A stretch of 64,000 bases of DNA from Synechococcus sp. BIOS-U3-1 (GCF_014279975.1 NZ_CP047936.1:1-64000), one strand, 5' to 3'; shown: positions 40,097 to 48,531, counted from the first letter of the stretch. Numbers and translations are program-made. The notes: generated by a model from the letters alone, not told the origin.

Positions 40097-40513
40097 TCAG
40101 TAGCTGTATCGATCATCAGCATCCCAGTCTGCTGAAGACTCACTATTGGAGCTGTTGTTCGTGATTGAGCTCGTATTGGCGGCGCTTGAGGACTTCTTGG
40201 AAGTTTTGCCTCCGAACAGATCCCCGAGATAACGACCGCAATCCGGATAGCTGCCTGGTTCATCCACCACCGTTTCGGTGATCATCACGGCGGCATGCTC
40301 CGGGGATGTCTTGAACACTCCACTGCTCTGACGCTTGATCAGGGCATAGGAGGCTTCGAAGCTCACTGAGTGATCATTGCCGTTGCTGCGCATGTAGCAA
40401 TAAACCTGAGCGCCTTTTTCTGACCCAGCGCTTTCAGCCCCAACAGGTGCAGCTGTGAGCAACATCCCCGTAAGAGGCAGCAGGACGGCGAGACGGGTGC
40501 GGAGGCTGGCCAT
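40097..40513 (-). CDS. Conserved exported protein of unknown function
   Basis: The 138-residue protein has a clear signal peptide (residues 1-26, ending PVGAES). The mature part contains VYCYMRSNGNDHSVSFEASY and VDEPGSYPDCGRYLGDLFGG, and a Ser/Asn-rich disordered tail. Two Cys may pair in the periplasm. I associate it loosely with cyanobacterial DUF6554, but that is from memory. It is followed after 5 bases by the TPR-like lipoprotein gene on the same strand. Confidence 0.7.
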   Translation of the reverse strand: MASLRTRLAVLLPLTGMLLTAAPVGAESAGSEKGAQVYCYMRSNGNDHSVSFEASYALIKRQSSGVFKTSPEHAAVMITETVVDEPGSYPDCGRYLGDLFGGKTSKKSSSAANTSSITNNSSNSESSADWDADDRYSY

Positions 40514-40576
40514 TGATGGACAGAGAAGGCGATATGCGTCAACGTATCGGCTCGCGTTTGGCTGTCCAGAGGGGAA

Positions 40577-41092
40577 TCAAGAATTACCCAGTCCAAGAGG
40601 TGTGAGCAGTTTCACCACCAGTGGAAGGACCAGAAGCACGGTGATCAGGCGCACAGCATGCAGTGCGGCAACAGCGGCCCCAACGCCGTAATCCTCTCCG
40701 ACCAGGCTCATGCCGCTGATTCCGCCGGGCGCTGCTCCCAGCAAGGTGATCAACGGATCGACCCCAAACAGACGACTTGTCCAGAGGCCAACCACCAGAC
40801 CTGTCATCACCAGCGTGAGAGTAATCAGCACCGCAGGCTTCCAGAGATGTTGCAGTTGCTCGAGAGAGGTTCGCGTCAGTCCGGTGCCGATCACAGTTCC
40901 GATTCCGATTTGAAGAGCGGTGCGTGTACCAGGCGGCCATTCGGCAACCTCAATGCGCCCGCTCATGCTCACGATCGCAGCACCGATCAGTGCTCCCGCA
41001 AGCGGTGCTGCTGGAATCCCTGTTCTCATTGCGAGTAGTCCCATACCAGTTCCGGCCAGGGCATACACCAGCAGGGTCATCAAAGAAGGCAT
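40577..41092 (-). CDS. Half-length AbrB/AimA-type membrane protein
   Basis: The 171-residue integral membrane protein resembles one unit of the AbrB-type membrane family (PF05145; duplicated in full-length members). Key phrases are IPAAPLAGALIGAAIVSMSG, PGTRTALQIGIGTVIGTGLT and LLGAAPGGISGMSLVGEDYG. It has about five hydrophobic segments. The ATG at 41092 or 41080 is chosen since the upstream frame is unlike the family. Full members are near 350 residues, so this is single-unit. Possibly a transporter; substrate unknown. It is divergent from the 105-aa gene. Confidence 0.72.
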   Translation of the reverse strand: MPSLMTLLVYALAGTGMGLLAMRTGIPAAPLAGALIGAAIVSMSGRIEVAEWPPGTRTALQIGIGTVIGTGLTRTSLEQLQHLWKPAVLITLTLVMTGLVVGLWTSRLFGVDPLITLLGAAPGGISGMSLVGEDYGVGAAVAALHAVRLITVLLVLPLVVKLLTPLGLGNS

Positions 41093-41209
41093 GGCACCCG
41101 CAGGCAGCAGATCTCTCAGTTTGAAGCCAGAGCGGGATCGCCATGCGCAGAGCTCTTGAGAGTTGCTCACCCATGTGTTGTCATCAGGCCAGCACTCGCC
41201 TGTCTTCGG

Positions 41210-41527
41210 ATGACTCAGTCCGTGTCCTTCCGCATCACTCGTACGGCGGAAGATGTCGCCCAGATGCTCAATGCCCTGTCGCAGCGTCTTGTCAAGCTTG
41301 AACAGCGTCTGGAGAGTCTGGAGCTGCAGATGCGTCAGCAGCGCAGTGGGGCTGAGAGCATGCCTGATGAAGAACGCCAGCGTCTGGATGATGTGGACCA
41401 ACTGCTGCTCGATTGCCAGGAGTTGCTGAACAGCACTGAGTTGTGTTCGGATGCGGTATCAGATCCCGTAGGCATATCAGCTCAATCTTCACTGACTGAG
41501 TCTGACCACGAAGCTGCAGCTGCATAA
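41210..41527 (+). CDS. Small coiled-coil protein, unknown
   Basis: The 105-residue protein is mostly charged helix: AQMLNALSQRLVKLEQRLES around residues 16-45 has heptad-like Leu spacing, followed by an acidic region. ATG at 41210 is chosen; it could be read from further upstream. It lies 20 bases before the next small gene on the same strand. I do not recognise a function. Confidence 0.6.
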   Translation: MTQSVSFRITRTAEDVAQMLNALSQRLVKLEQRLESLELQMRQQRSGAESMPDEERQRLDDVDQLLLDCQELLNSTELCSDAVSDPVGISAQSSLTESDHEAAAA

Positions 41528-41547
41528 CGCTGGTCAGAAGTGGCAAA

Positions 41548-41811
41548 ATGAAAAGAAAGCGGCCCATGGCACCCACCACTTTCTCAACTTCTGGTCCACG
41601 CAAAAGCGGTAAAAGCCGTTGTTCCCTTGTGCCGGGTTCATCGGGGTTGTCTTCGGTCCATTCCAGCGGTTTCTTCGAGGGTGGTCATCAGCTTGAAAAG
41701 CTTGAATTCGCCTTGGCTGTAGCAATTACCCGAGGAGATCGATCCAGATCTGATCAGTTGCGTGGTCAGATCGCAGACCTGGGTGGCAATATCGAGGAAC
41801 CAGGCACCTGA
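41548..41811 (+). CDS. Small conserved protein of unknown function
   Basis: The 87-residue protein begins basic, then has PTTFSTSGPRKSGKSRCSLV and a short C-terminal helix LEKLEFALAVAITRGDRSRS. An internal ATG at 41566 (MAPTTF) is an equally good start. I recall this pattern as a conserved hypothetical in marine Synechococcus, with no known role. Confidence 0.6.
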   Translation: MKRKRPMAPTTFSTSGPRKSGKSRCSLVPGSSGLSSVHSSGFFEGGHQLEKLEFALAVAITRGDRSRSDQLRGQIADLGGNIEEPGT

Positions 41812-41950
41812 GCTGAGAATTCTTCTTTAGGAATGGAACGATGCTGAGACGTGAGAAGCATGAGCTCAAGTATTTGGAATCAGCTCCTTTAGTGAATTGA
41901 TATTTTCCGCGATCGTTTGATATTATCTATGCAATTATTGCACTGTCGCT

Positions 41951-42199
41951 TTGACGGCGTTGTTGAAATCTGCTGTACCTCTTCAATCCGTGGAGCCTGA
42001 CCGAGAGCAATTGCTCATTCGCGCCCGTGAATGGTTTAATCAAGCGCGCGCGCAGGCAAGCGAAGGAAATACCGCTGAATCAGCTCAATTGATCTTGAAA
42101 GCTCTCAATCAGGAACGTCGAGCTGGGAGTGTTGGACCACAGGTTGTGCAACTCATTAAACCCAGGGCTTCAACATCCAACTGGGGTAATCGAAGTTAA
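41951..42199 (+). CDS. Small helical protein of unknown function
   Basis: The 82-residue protein starts with TTG and contains an amphipathic helical pair, REQLLIRAREWFNQARAQAS and AQLILKALNQERRA. It looks like a single TPR-like hairpin. It is preceded by a 139-base AT-rich gap containing a possible promoter (TATTAT near 41928) and is followed by tRNA-Gly on the other strand. Unknown function. Confidence 0.55.
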   Translation: MTALLKSAVPLQSVEPDREQLLIRAREWFNQARAQASEGNTAESAQLILKALNQERRAGSVGPQVVQLIKPRASTSNWGNRS

Positions 42200-42230
42200 A
42201 TAAATATTGATCTTTTGTTCTAAAGTTTAA

Positions 42231-42302
42231 AGCGGGTGACCGGATTTGAACCGGCGACGTTCAGCTTGGGAAGCTGACATTCTACCACTGAATTACACCC
42301 GC
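42231..42302 (-). tRNA. tRNA-Gly (anticodon CCC)
   Basis: The 72-base cloverleaf reads on the minus strand: acceptor GCGGGTG pairing with CACCCGC, D arm ATTC/GAAT, anticodon arm TCAGC-TTCCCAA-GCTGA, T arm GCCGG-TTCAAAT-CCGGT (first pair G-T), discriminator T. Loop positions 34-36 are CCC, reading GGG glycine codons. CCA is not encoded. It lies 54 bases from the aminotransferase gene; no mobile element is attached here. Confidence 0.95.
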
Positions 42303-42356
42303 AACCTTATTAATCTAGCTCACATTGGAGATATTTTCAATAATGATTTTGATGTC

Positions 42357-43526
42357 TCACTGAATCAGGACTTCTGAGGCTGCGCTCAATCCTGCACCCA
42401 TGGATCCTTTGTGCAGGCCAAGCGATTGCAGAACGGATTCGATTGCTGCCACTGCCATCAGGACGTCTCTGTCACAGACAAATCCAAGATGTCCGATGCG
42501 GAACACCTTGCCCTTGAGATGATCCTGACCGCCGGCCAGCAGGATGTCGTAGCGCTCTTTGACAGCCTTGCGCAGCTGTTCGGCGTCGATTCCATCCGGT
42601 GCCACAGCCGTGATGGCAGGACTTCCATGCCCTTCCGCCGCGAACAGCTGCAGACCGATGGCCTTCATGGCTGCATGGGAAGCTGCGCGATGCCTGGAAT
42701 GGCGAGTAAATATTGCCTCCAGGCCTTCGGCTTGCATCATCTCCAGCGCTGCTTCGAGAGCGAAGTAGAGATTCACCGCTGGTGTGAAGGGGTTGCTGTT
42801 TTTGGCGGCTGTTTTCCGGTAGGGCCCAAGGTCCAGATAGAACTTCGGAAGATCGGAACCTTCATAGGCCTTCCAGGCTCGTTCGCTCATGGCAACGAAG
42901 CTCAGGCCGGGAGGCATCATGTAGCCCTTCTGGGAGCCAGAGGCGACAACATCCAAGCCCCAGGCATCCATCGGCACGTTGGCGGCTCCAAGACTTGTGA
43001 CGCAGTCAGCAATGGTGAGTGCTGTGCCATGACTTTTCACATGACCACTGATGCTCTCAAGGTCATTGATCACGCCGGTTGAGGTTTCGGAGTGAGTGAG
43101 GATCACCGCCTTGATCGCTTTGGCTGTGTCGGCTTCGAGTGCGCTGCGAAATGCGTCTGGATCGAGGGGCTGACCCCACTCAGCCGTGATCACTTGGACA
43201 TCTAAGCCGTAGGCCTTGGCCACTTTCACCCAGCGTTCGCCGAACTTGCCGTTGTCACCACAGAGCACCTTGTCTCCACGGCTGAGTGTGTTGATGATGC
43301 CCGCTTCCATGGCGGCGGTTCCGCTACCGGTGATGACGAGCACATCGTTGCTGGTTTGATGCAGCCAGCGCAGCTGCGCATTGGTGCGTTCCACCACGGC
43401 CTGGAATTCGCCGCTGCGATGGCCGATTGGGTGGCGGCCCATGGCCTTGAGCACTGTTTCGGGCACCGGGGTGGGTCCCGGGATCATCAGGGTGAGCTTG
43501 TCCTGCACGGGCTCAAGGGGTGCCAA
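42357..43526 (-). CDS. Alanine/serine-glyoxylate aminotransferase family protein
   Basis: This class V PLP aminotransferase probably uses glyoxylate in photorespiration. The 389-residue protein shows LMIPGPTPVPETVLKAMGRH at the N-terminus, ITGSGTAAMEAGIINTL near 65, DCVTSLGA near 170 and the PLP-Lys region SGSQKGYMMPPG near 195. The start is TTG at 43526, with no ATG before the conserved motif. Soluble hydrogenase small-subunit-like annotation exists for this family, but AGXT is more specific. It diverges from cbiD. Confidence 0.92.
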   Translation of the reverse strand: MAPLEPVQDKLTLMIPGPTPVPETVLKAMGRHPIGHRSGEFQAVVERTNAQLRWLHQTSNDVLVITGSGTAAMEAGIINTLSRGDKVLCGDNGKFGERWVKVAKAYGLDVQVITAEWGQPLDPDAFRSALEADTAKAIKAVILTHSETSTGVINDLESISGHVKSHGTALTIADCVTSLGAANVPMDAWGLDVVASGSQKGYMMPPGLSFVAMSERAWKAYEGSDLPKFYLDLGPYRKTAAKNSNPFTPAVNLYFALEAALEMMQAEGLEAIFTRHSRHRAASHAAMKAIGLQLFAAEGHGSPAITAVAPDGIDAEQLRKAVKERYDILLAGGQDHLKGKVFRIGHLGFVCDRDVLMAVAAIESVLQSLGLHKGSMGAGLSAASEVLIQ

Positions 43527-43612
43527 TCGTTCATCCTAAAAAATGATCCGCAGGGCTTCCCATCGCTACAACGTCTGCCTTTTCAGGAACCGGGCTGACA
43601 CTGCCTGTCTGG

Positions 43613-44734
43613 GTGGCGGCTGCGGCGCGGGCTGCGGCCCTTGTTCTGGGTGGATCTGCAGCGCCCTCGAGCGTTGACCTCAGAATTCCTTCTGAACAAG
43701 GGCTTCGTCGTGTGGAGGTGCATACGGCATCGCTGCTAGATGGTGGTCAAAAGGCCCTGGCGATCAGCATCTGCGATCCCGGAGCTGGATTGGATCTCAC
43801 CCGTGGCCTGGAGATCTGGGTGCTTGTGTGCCGTAGCTCCTCCGGGGAGGGATTGCAGATCCACGCCGGCGAGGGTGTCGGCCGGCTGGAGGACGACGGT
43901 TCACTGTGTATTTCAGGTTTTGCCCGTGAGTTGCTCGAGCTCAATCTCAGCGATCTGTTGCCGGTTTTGGGCGGCCTGGACGTTGAGGTGGTGTTACCCC
44001 GCGGACGCGAGTTGGCACTGCGCACCAGCAATTCCGCTTTCGGTGTGGTTGAGGGTCTTGCGTTGATTGGCACCCAGGCGGAGGTGCAGACCAGTGCCTC
44101 TCCTGATCAGCTGCAGTTGGCTCGTGACCGGTTGCGCGAGCTCACTGCGCAGACCGGCTTCGCCGGTCGGTTGACGCTTGTCATTGGTGAAAACGGCTTG
44201 GATCTGGCTGATCAGCTGGGACTGTCTGATCAGCAGCCGCTGCTGAAGTCAGGAAACTGGATCGGACCCCTGTTGGTGGCTGCTGCCGAATCCGGAGTAA
44301 GGCAGCTGCTTGTGTTTGGGTATCACGGAAAACTGATCAAATTGGCGGGAGGGATCTTCCACACCCATCACCACCTTGCTGATGCACGTCTGGAAGTGTT
44401 GGCTGCTCTGGCCGTGCAGCAGGGCCTCAGTCTGGAATCCATTCGCGCCCTGCTTCAAACCGCCTCGATTGAACAGGCCTGGTGTTGGCTGCAAGCCCAT
44501 GATCTGGAGCAGGCCATGGGTCTCTGGATGGCTGTGGCGGAGGCAGTTGAAGGCAGGAGTGAGGCGTATCTGAAGCGCTATGGCTGTACCGGTATGCGAG
44601 TTGGGGCAGCCCTGTTCAACAGGGACCGCCAGCTTCGCTGGACAGGTCCTGAAGGACGAAAGATGCTTCGGTATTGCAGCGTTCAACTGCATCCTGTGGC
44701 TTCTGATTCAGATCAAGGCCCTTCTCTACGCTGA
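43613..44734 (+). CDS. cbiD: Cobalt-precorrin-5B C(1)-methyltransferase
   Basis: CbiD methylates cobalt-precorrin-5B in anaerobic-type B12 (pseudocobalamin) synthesis. Motifs include VAAAARAAALVLGG, LLVAAAESGVRQLLVFGYHG and KLAGGIFHTHHHLADAR near 245. The frame is open upstream to 43547 and encodes TLPVWVAAAARAA, the usual CbiD start region, but contains no ATG, GTG or TTG before the GTG at 43613. The GTG given here would cut off TLPVW, so the true start may be a non-standard codon (CTG at 43595 or 43601, or ATC at 43562). Confidence 0.9.
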   Translation: MAAAARAAALVLGGSAAPSSVDLRIPSEQGLRRVEVHTASLLDGGQKALAISICDPGAGLDLTRGLEIWVLVCRSSSGEGLQIHAGEGVGRLEDDGSLCISGFARELLELNLSDLLPVLGGLDVEVVLPRGRELALRTSNSAFGVVEGLALIGTQAEVQTSASPDQLQLARDRLRELTAQTGFAGRLTLVIGENGLDLADQLGLSDQQPLLKSGNWIGPLLVAAAESGVRQLLVFGYHGKLIKLAGGIFHTHHHLADARLEVLAALAVQQGLSLESIRALLQTASIEQAWCWLQAHDLEQAMGLWMAVAEAVEGRSEAYLKRYGCTGMRVGAALFNRDRQLRWTGPEGRKMLRYCSVQLHPVASDSDQGPSLR

Positions 44735-44785
44735 TCCATTGGCGGCCGATTTCCGCGGCCTACCGTTCCACGGCTTTCGTGCGAG

Positions 44786-46372
44786 ATGTCCCAGGTTCCG
44801 ATTGAAGGTCAGCGTCAGCCGGCCATCGTCATTCTTGATTTCGGCTCCCAGTACTCCGAACTGATTGCTCGTCGGGTGCGCGAGACCGAGGTGTTCTCCG
44901 TGGTGCTGGGCTACAGCACCTCTGTTGAAGAGCTACGCAAATTGGCGCCCAAGGGGATCATCCTCAGCGGCGGTCCAAGTTCGGTGTACGCCGATGGCGC
45001 GCCTCTCTGCGATCCACAGATCTGGTCGATGGGGATTCCGGTTCTTGGCGTCTGTTACGGCATGCAGCTGATGGTGCAGCAGCTGGGCGGACGTGTTGTG
45101 GCAGCGACCGGTAAAGCCGAGTACGGCAAAGCACCGCTCGAGGTGGACGACCCCACGGACTTGCTCACCAATGTGGACAACGGCTCCACGATGTGGATGA
45201 GTCATGGGGATTCCGTTGAGGCCCTGCCGGAGGGCTTCGTGCGTCTTGCTCATACGGCCAATACCCCTGAGGCGGCCGTCGCTCACCATCAGCGCCAGTT
45301 GTATGGGGTGCAGTTCCATCCCGAGGTGGTGCATTCCACCTGCGGTATGGCGATGATCCGCAATTTCGTCTATCACATTTGTGGCTGCGAGCCTGACTGG
45401 ACGACAGCAACATTCATTGAGGAAGCCGTCAAGCAGATTCGCGATCAGGTGGGCGAGAAGAGGGTGTTGCTGGCTCTCTCAGGTGGCGTGGATTCCTCAA
45501 CCCTGGCCTTTCTGCTTAAGAAGGCCATTGGTGATCAGCTCACCTGCATGTTCATTGATCAGGGCTTCATGCGGAAGGGCGAGCCTGAATTCCTGATGGA
45601 CTTCTTCGACCGCAAGTTCAACATTCACGTTGAGTACATCAAGGCCCGGCAACGATTCCTGACCAAGCTCAAGGACGTCACGGATCCCGAGCAGAAGCGC
45701 AAGATCATCGGTACCGAATTCATTCGTGTGTTTGAAGAGGAGAGCAATCGCCTCGGTCCTTTTGATTACCTGGCCCAGGGCACGCTGTATCCCGATGTGA
45801 TCGAGAGTGCCGGAACGAATGTCGATCCCAAGACCGGTGAGCGGGTGGCTGTGAAGATCAAGAGCCACCACAACGTGGGTGGTCTTCCCAAGGATCTTCA
45901 GTTTAAGTTGGTGGAACCGCTGCGCAAGTTGTTCAAAGACGAAGTGCGCAAAGTCGGTCGCTCGCTCGGACTGCCTGAGGAGATTGTGCGTCGTCATCCC
46001 TTCCCGGGTCCGGGTCTGGCGATTCGCATCCTTGGTGAAGTCACAGCGGAGAAACTTGATTGCCTGCGTGATGCTGACCTGATCGTGCGTGAAGAGGTGA
46101 AGGAGGCCGGTCTGTATCACGACATCTGGCAGGCCTTCGCGGTTCTGTTGCCTGTGCGGTCGGTTGGGGTCATGGGTGACAAGCGCACCTATGCCTGGCC
46201 GATTGTGCTCCGCTGCGTGTCCAGTGAAGACGGCATGACCGCTGACTGGTCGCGATTGCCTTACGACCTGATGGAGACGATTTCCAATCGCATTGTGAAT
46301 GAGGTGAAAGGTGTGAATCGTGTGGTTTTAGACATCACCAGCAAACCGCCTGGCACGATTGAGTGGGAATAA
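44786..46372 (+). CDS. guaA: GMP synthase (glutamine-hydrolysing)
   Basis: This amidates XMP to GMP. The 528-residue protein has the amidotransferase domain with GGPSSVY, the nucleophile Cys in LGVCYGMQL near residue 88 and QFHPEVVHS near 180. The ATP-pyrophosphatase loop [14 protein letters not shown] is near 230, and the dimerisation domain ends IEWE. The last codons and stop form part of an 18-bp direct repeat (46358-46375) that bounds the adjacent element, so guaA is the insertion site and its coding end is intact. Confidence 0.98.
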   Translation: MSQVPIEGQRQPAIVILDFGSQYSELIARRVRETEVFSVVLGYSTSVEELRKLAPKGIILSGGPSSVYADGAPLCDPQIWSMGIPVLGVCYGMQLMVQQLGGRVVAATGKAEYGKAPLEVDDPTDLLTNVDNGSTMWMSHGDSVEALPEGFVRLAHTANTPEAAVAHHQRQLYGVQFHPEVVHSTCGMAMIRNFVYHICGCEPDWTTATFIEEAVKQIRDQVGEKRVLLALSGGVDSSTLAFLLKKAIGDQLTCMFIDQGFMRKGEPEFLMDFFDRKFNIHVEYIKARQRFLTKLKDVTDPEQKRKIIGTEFIRVFEEESNRLGPFDYLAQGTLYPDVIESAGTNVDPKTGERVAVKIKSHHNVGGLPKDLQFKLVEPLRKLFKDEVRKVGRSLGLPEEIVRRHPFPGPGLAIRILGEVTAEKLDCLRDADLIVREEVKEAGLYHDIWQAFAVLLPVRSVGVMGDKRTYAWPIVLRCVSSEDGMTADWSRLPYDLMETISNRIVNEVKGVNRVVLDITSKPPGTIEWE

Positions 46373-46375
46373 TTC
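46358..46375 (+). repeat. attL: attL: 18-bp direct repeat at guaA 3' end
   Basis: ATTGAGTGGGAATAATTC is identical to 53392-53409. It encodes IEWE plus stop of guaA. A near-inverted copy of its left part (TCCCACACTCAA at 46393-46404) lies 17 bases further in, as might be expected for core-type recombinase sites. Confidence 0.93.
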
Positions 46376-46411
46376 TGGGGTACAAACCTCAGTCCCACAC
46401 TCAAAAATGGC

Positions 46412-46492
46412 GTTTCACGTGAGTTTCACGTAGGGTTCTTCTGTAGGCGTGACAGGGCATCTCGCTTGCTCTGTTTCACGTCGGTTTCACGT
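46412..46492 (+). repeat. Two pairs of GTTTCACGT direct repeats (putative integrase arm sites)
   Basis: GTTTCACGT occurs exactly at 46412, 46423, 46473 and 46484. Each pair has an 11-base period, about one helical turn. They sit between attL and the integrase gene, where arm-type integrase binding sites are expected. Only a near match (ATTTCACGT) occurs at the 3' end of the integrase gene. Confidence 0.65.
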
Positions 46493-46506
46493 GTCACCTT
46501 GTCACC
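46492..46506 (-). promoter_or_regulatory. RGTGAC-N3-GTGACA site 1
   Basis: On the minus strand this reads GGTGACAAGGTGACA, identical to site 2. It lies 86 bases before the Cys-rich mini-gene and overlaps the last base of the fourth GTTTCACGT. Confidence 0.75.
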
Positions 46507-46591
46507 TTCTCCATAGAGAAGTCGTACGGCAATAGCTTTCTCTACGAATGCTCCCTCAACGCCAGAAGCAGAAGAACGCTTTTCGGGTGCT

Positions 46592-46726
46592 GTGAGCAGC
46601 AGGAACCAGTTCGTCTGTCCCACGTGCGGGAAGGTTCCAGATCGGGTTCTTACTGAGGACGGACGCCCACATCAGTACTCGTTGAAGGTGCTACCACGGC
46701 ACAAGCAGGAGTGCTGTGCGAAGTAG
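46592..46726 (+). CDS. 44-aa Cys/His-rich mini-protein
   Basis: This GTG-started frame encodes MSSRNQFVCPTCGKVPDRV, continuing to a C-terminus with HKQECCAK. CPTC plus a later His/Cys/Cys cluster suggests a single zinc-binding unit. The frame overlaps the integrase start by 11 bases, suggesting coupled translation. It is too short for usual gene finding. I do not recognise it; a DNA- or protein-binding accessory (excisionase-like or antirepressor) role is only a guess. Confidence 0.5.
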   Translation: MSSRNQFVCPTCGKVPDRVLTEDGRPHQYSLKVLPRHKQECCAK

Positions 46727-48092
46727 GGGGGATAACAACAAGCAGTCATACGCCCTGTACGAAGAGTTGAAGCACTTACGGGTGGCACCAGAAGCGGGCA
46801 CCCCGTACATCTACAAGCGTCTGGATACTCAGGTTCATCTGCCCGTTGAAGAACGTGCGTGGCAGATACGTGTCCCAGTACCAAGCACCAAAGGCGTCAG
46901 GAAGTCCTTGAAGGTGACTGAGAAGGCGGATGCCATCTCCAAAGCAGAGGAGATGGTGCTGGAACTGAGGGTTCAGTTGAAGCAGGGCGTTGGTGTGATG
47001 CCTACTCCCGTTGAAAGCGTGGTGGAGAAGTTCCTTGAAACCAAACGTGCTCTGGTGCGTGACGCTTGGGAAAGCAAGGAAGACAGGGGACGCAAAAGCA
47101 TCACAGAGGAGAGGTATGGACTGATTGCTGGAAAACTCAGGAACTACCTCACACCCTTTTTGGGAGCGAAGACGGATGCTCGCAACATCCCCTATCGCAC
47201 TTGGAATGACTGGCAGGCGTGGAGGATAAAGAACAACACCAGAGCGCCTAAGCGCCCAAAGGCAATCACCATCCAAAACGAGATGGGAATGATTAGGGAG
47301 TGCTGGAAATGGGCGATGGAGAACGGGTACGTGCCGTTCTCACCCAAACTGCCGTTCCAGAACGAGAACCTCATTACCGACGACAAGGTGAAGAGGGAAA
47401 CGTGGGAGGCACACGAATGGAGTTCCTTCGCTCGTTTGGTTCGGGAATGGTTGAACGCTCAGTACGAAGGAACAGAGGAACACCTGTGGGACTGCTGGAT
47501 TTCGTACCAGATGCTTTTCTTCCTTGCGAACTGCGGGATGCGTGTTGGGGAACTGGTGAAGGTGAAGCGTAAGGACGTTCAGTTCTATCAACTTCAAGAA
47601 CGTGCTGACGAATGGATGAACGGGAAAATCTGCTGCTTAGTCCAAGTCCATCCATCAACCAAGACAGGTGCTCGTGAAGTGAATGCGATGGGTGGTGATT
47701 TTGCCAAGAGGGCGTGGGAGAAGTCCAAGTACAAGGAAAAAGATGATTTCTTGTTCTGTCATTTGGATGGAACTCCCTTCACTACAAGTCAGTTCATGAA
47801 AAAGTTTGAAAAGATGACTGCTTTTACGAATGAGGATGAACGATGGGGCAAGCACTTCGTTCCTTATTCGCTTAGACACCTGTACGCAACGACACGACTT
47901 CAACACGGCACATCACGTACCGCTCTTTGTGAAAATATGGGTGTGACAGAAACCTACCTCAGGAAACATTATTCCAAGTACCTAACCCGACTTGCTACTG
48001 CTGATTTGATGAAGATGGATAAGGATATTGGTTTGGGTGGCAAAATCATTTCACGTGGGAATGACTTCGCTATTCCTGAGGTGACGGAGTGA
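46716..48092 (+). CDS. int: Tyrosine integrase (site-specific recombinase)
   Basis: The 458-residue recombinase probably integrates and excises the element. Catalytic residues appear in order: Arg in NCGMRVGELVK near 275, Lys in HPSTKTGA near 312, RH in YSLRHLYATTRL near 386 and the Tyr in TYLRKHYSKYL near 418; the first His of HxxRH is Tyr, as in many phage integrases. An N-terminal SAM-like core-binding segment is near residues 95-190. GTG start at 46716 overlaps the mini-gene. A direct-repeat site (site 7) spans the stop. Confidence 0.93.
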   Translation: MRSRGDNNKQSYALYEELKHLRVAPEAGTPYIYKRLDTQVHLPVEERAWQIRVPVPSTKGVRKSLKVTEKADAISKAEEMVLELRVQLKQGVGVMPTPVESVVEKFLETKRALVRDAWESKEDRGRKSITEERYGLIAGKLRNYLTPFLGAKTDARNIPYRTWNDWQAWRIKNNTRAPKRPKAITIQNEMGMIRECWKWAMENGYVPFSPKLPFQNENLITDDKVKRETWEAHEWSSFARLVREWLNAQYEGTEEHLWDCWISYQMLFFLANCGMRVGELVKVKRKDVQFYQLQERADEWMNGKICCLVQVHPSTKTGAREVNAMGGDFAKRAWEKSKYKEKDDFLFCHLDGTPFTTSQFMKKFEKMTAFTNEDERWGKHFVPYSLRHLYATTRLQHGTSRTALCENMGVTETYLRKHYSKYLTRLATADLMKMDKDIGLGGKIISRGNDFAIPEVTE

Positions 48093-48094
48093 CA
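48080..48094 (+). promoter_or_regulatory. RGTGAC-N3-GTGACA site 7
   Basis: GGTGACGGAGTGACA, overlapping the integrase stop codon and the edge of the terminator for the facing operon. Confidence 0.6.
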
Positions 48095-48138
48095 TAAAAA
48101 AAGAGGGCAGGGGAAACTAATGAAAATCCCTGCCCTCT
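48095..48138 (-). terminator. Rho-independent terminator of the minus-strand operon
   Basis: An 11-bp perfect stem (48102-48112 with 48128-48138; AGAGGGCAGGG) is followed, in the minus direction, by seven T residues. It ends the rep-operon transcripts just before the integrase 3' end; there is no T-tract for the plus direction. Confidence 0.93.
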
Positions 48139-48140
48139 CT

Positions 48141-48377
48141 CTAAAACTCCTGCTGTGGTGGTGGTGAGTGTTGTACCTCTACTCCTTGCGCCATCGTTTT
48201 TGCTCTCGGTTCTGGTAGTAAAACCGAAGTGCTTCCTCCAAGACGAGTTCCTTTTTGTTGCGGAACTTGCTGCTGTCCTTGCGAAGGATAGTTTGTAGCA
48301 TCCCGCTTACTTCGTCTCCTAACTTTGCGCTTACGTACATCATCACGAAACTGCTTGAAGGTTTTCTTTTCTTCCAT
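48141..48377 (-). CDS. Basic 78-aa protein, unknown
   Basis: MEEKKTFKQFRDDVRKRKVR and the following RRRSKRD are very basic, followed by a Gln/Pro-rich tail. ATG at 48377 is chosen over an extension to 48446. It overlaps the RHH-like gene by 35 bases and sits directly before the terminator. It could bind nucleic acid; no family is recognised. Confidence 0.5.
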   Translation of the reverse strand: MEEKKTFKQFRDDVRKRKVRRRSKRDATNYPSQGQQQVPQQKGTRLGGSTSVLLPEPRAKTMAQGVEVQHSPPPQQEF

Positions 48378-48510
48378 ACTGCTCCCTAATCTTATTCTTG
48401 AACCAAGCAGAGCGAGAGAGGTAATCCTTCTTCCTACCTTCATCAAGCAGGTTTAGAAGTTCAACCTCGTCTCTGCCAAATGAAAGACAGATTGTAGTGT
48501 TGCTTCTCAT
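48343..48510 (-). CDS. 55-aa ribbon-helix-helix-like protein
   Basis: The frame starts MRSNTTICLSFGRDEVELLN, continues through a basic turn and ends KIREQYGRKENLQAVS. A short strand (TICLSF) followed by two helices fits a MetJ/Arc or MobC-like RHH fold, although this is a visual guess. Its upstream region (48511-48546) contains one of the 15-bp repeat sites (site 2), so it might be the autoregulator. It was missed by length-based gene calling. Confidence 0.5.
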   Translation of the reverse strand: MRSNTTICLSFGRDEVELLNLLDEGRKKDYLSRSAWFKNKIREQYGRKENLQAVS

Positions 48511-48531
48511 AATAGTATTACTCCTTATTTG

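Noticed and set aside
42231-42302. tRNA-Gly as the element's insertion site
   Set aside because: No direct repeat of its 3' end is seen nearby; the duplicated sequence is the guaA end.
46426-46623. 65-aa minus-strand frame between attL and int
   Set aside because: It covers the repeat sites and overlaps the plus-strand Cys-rich frame; no start signal or motif supports it.
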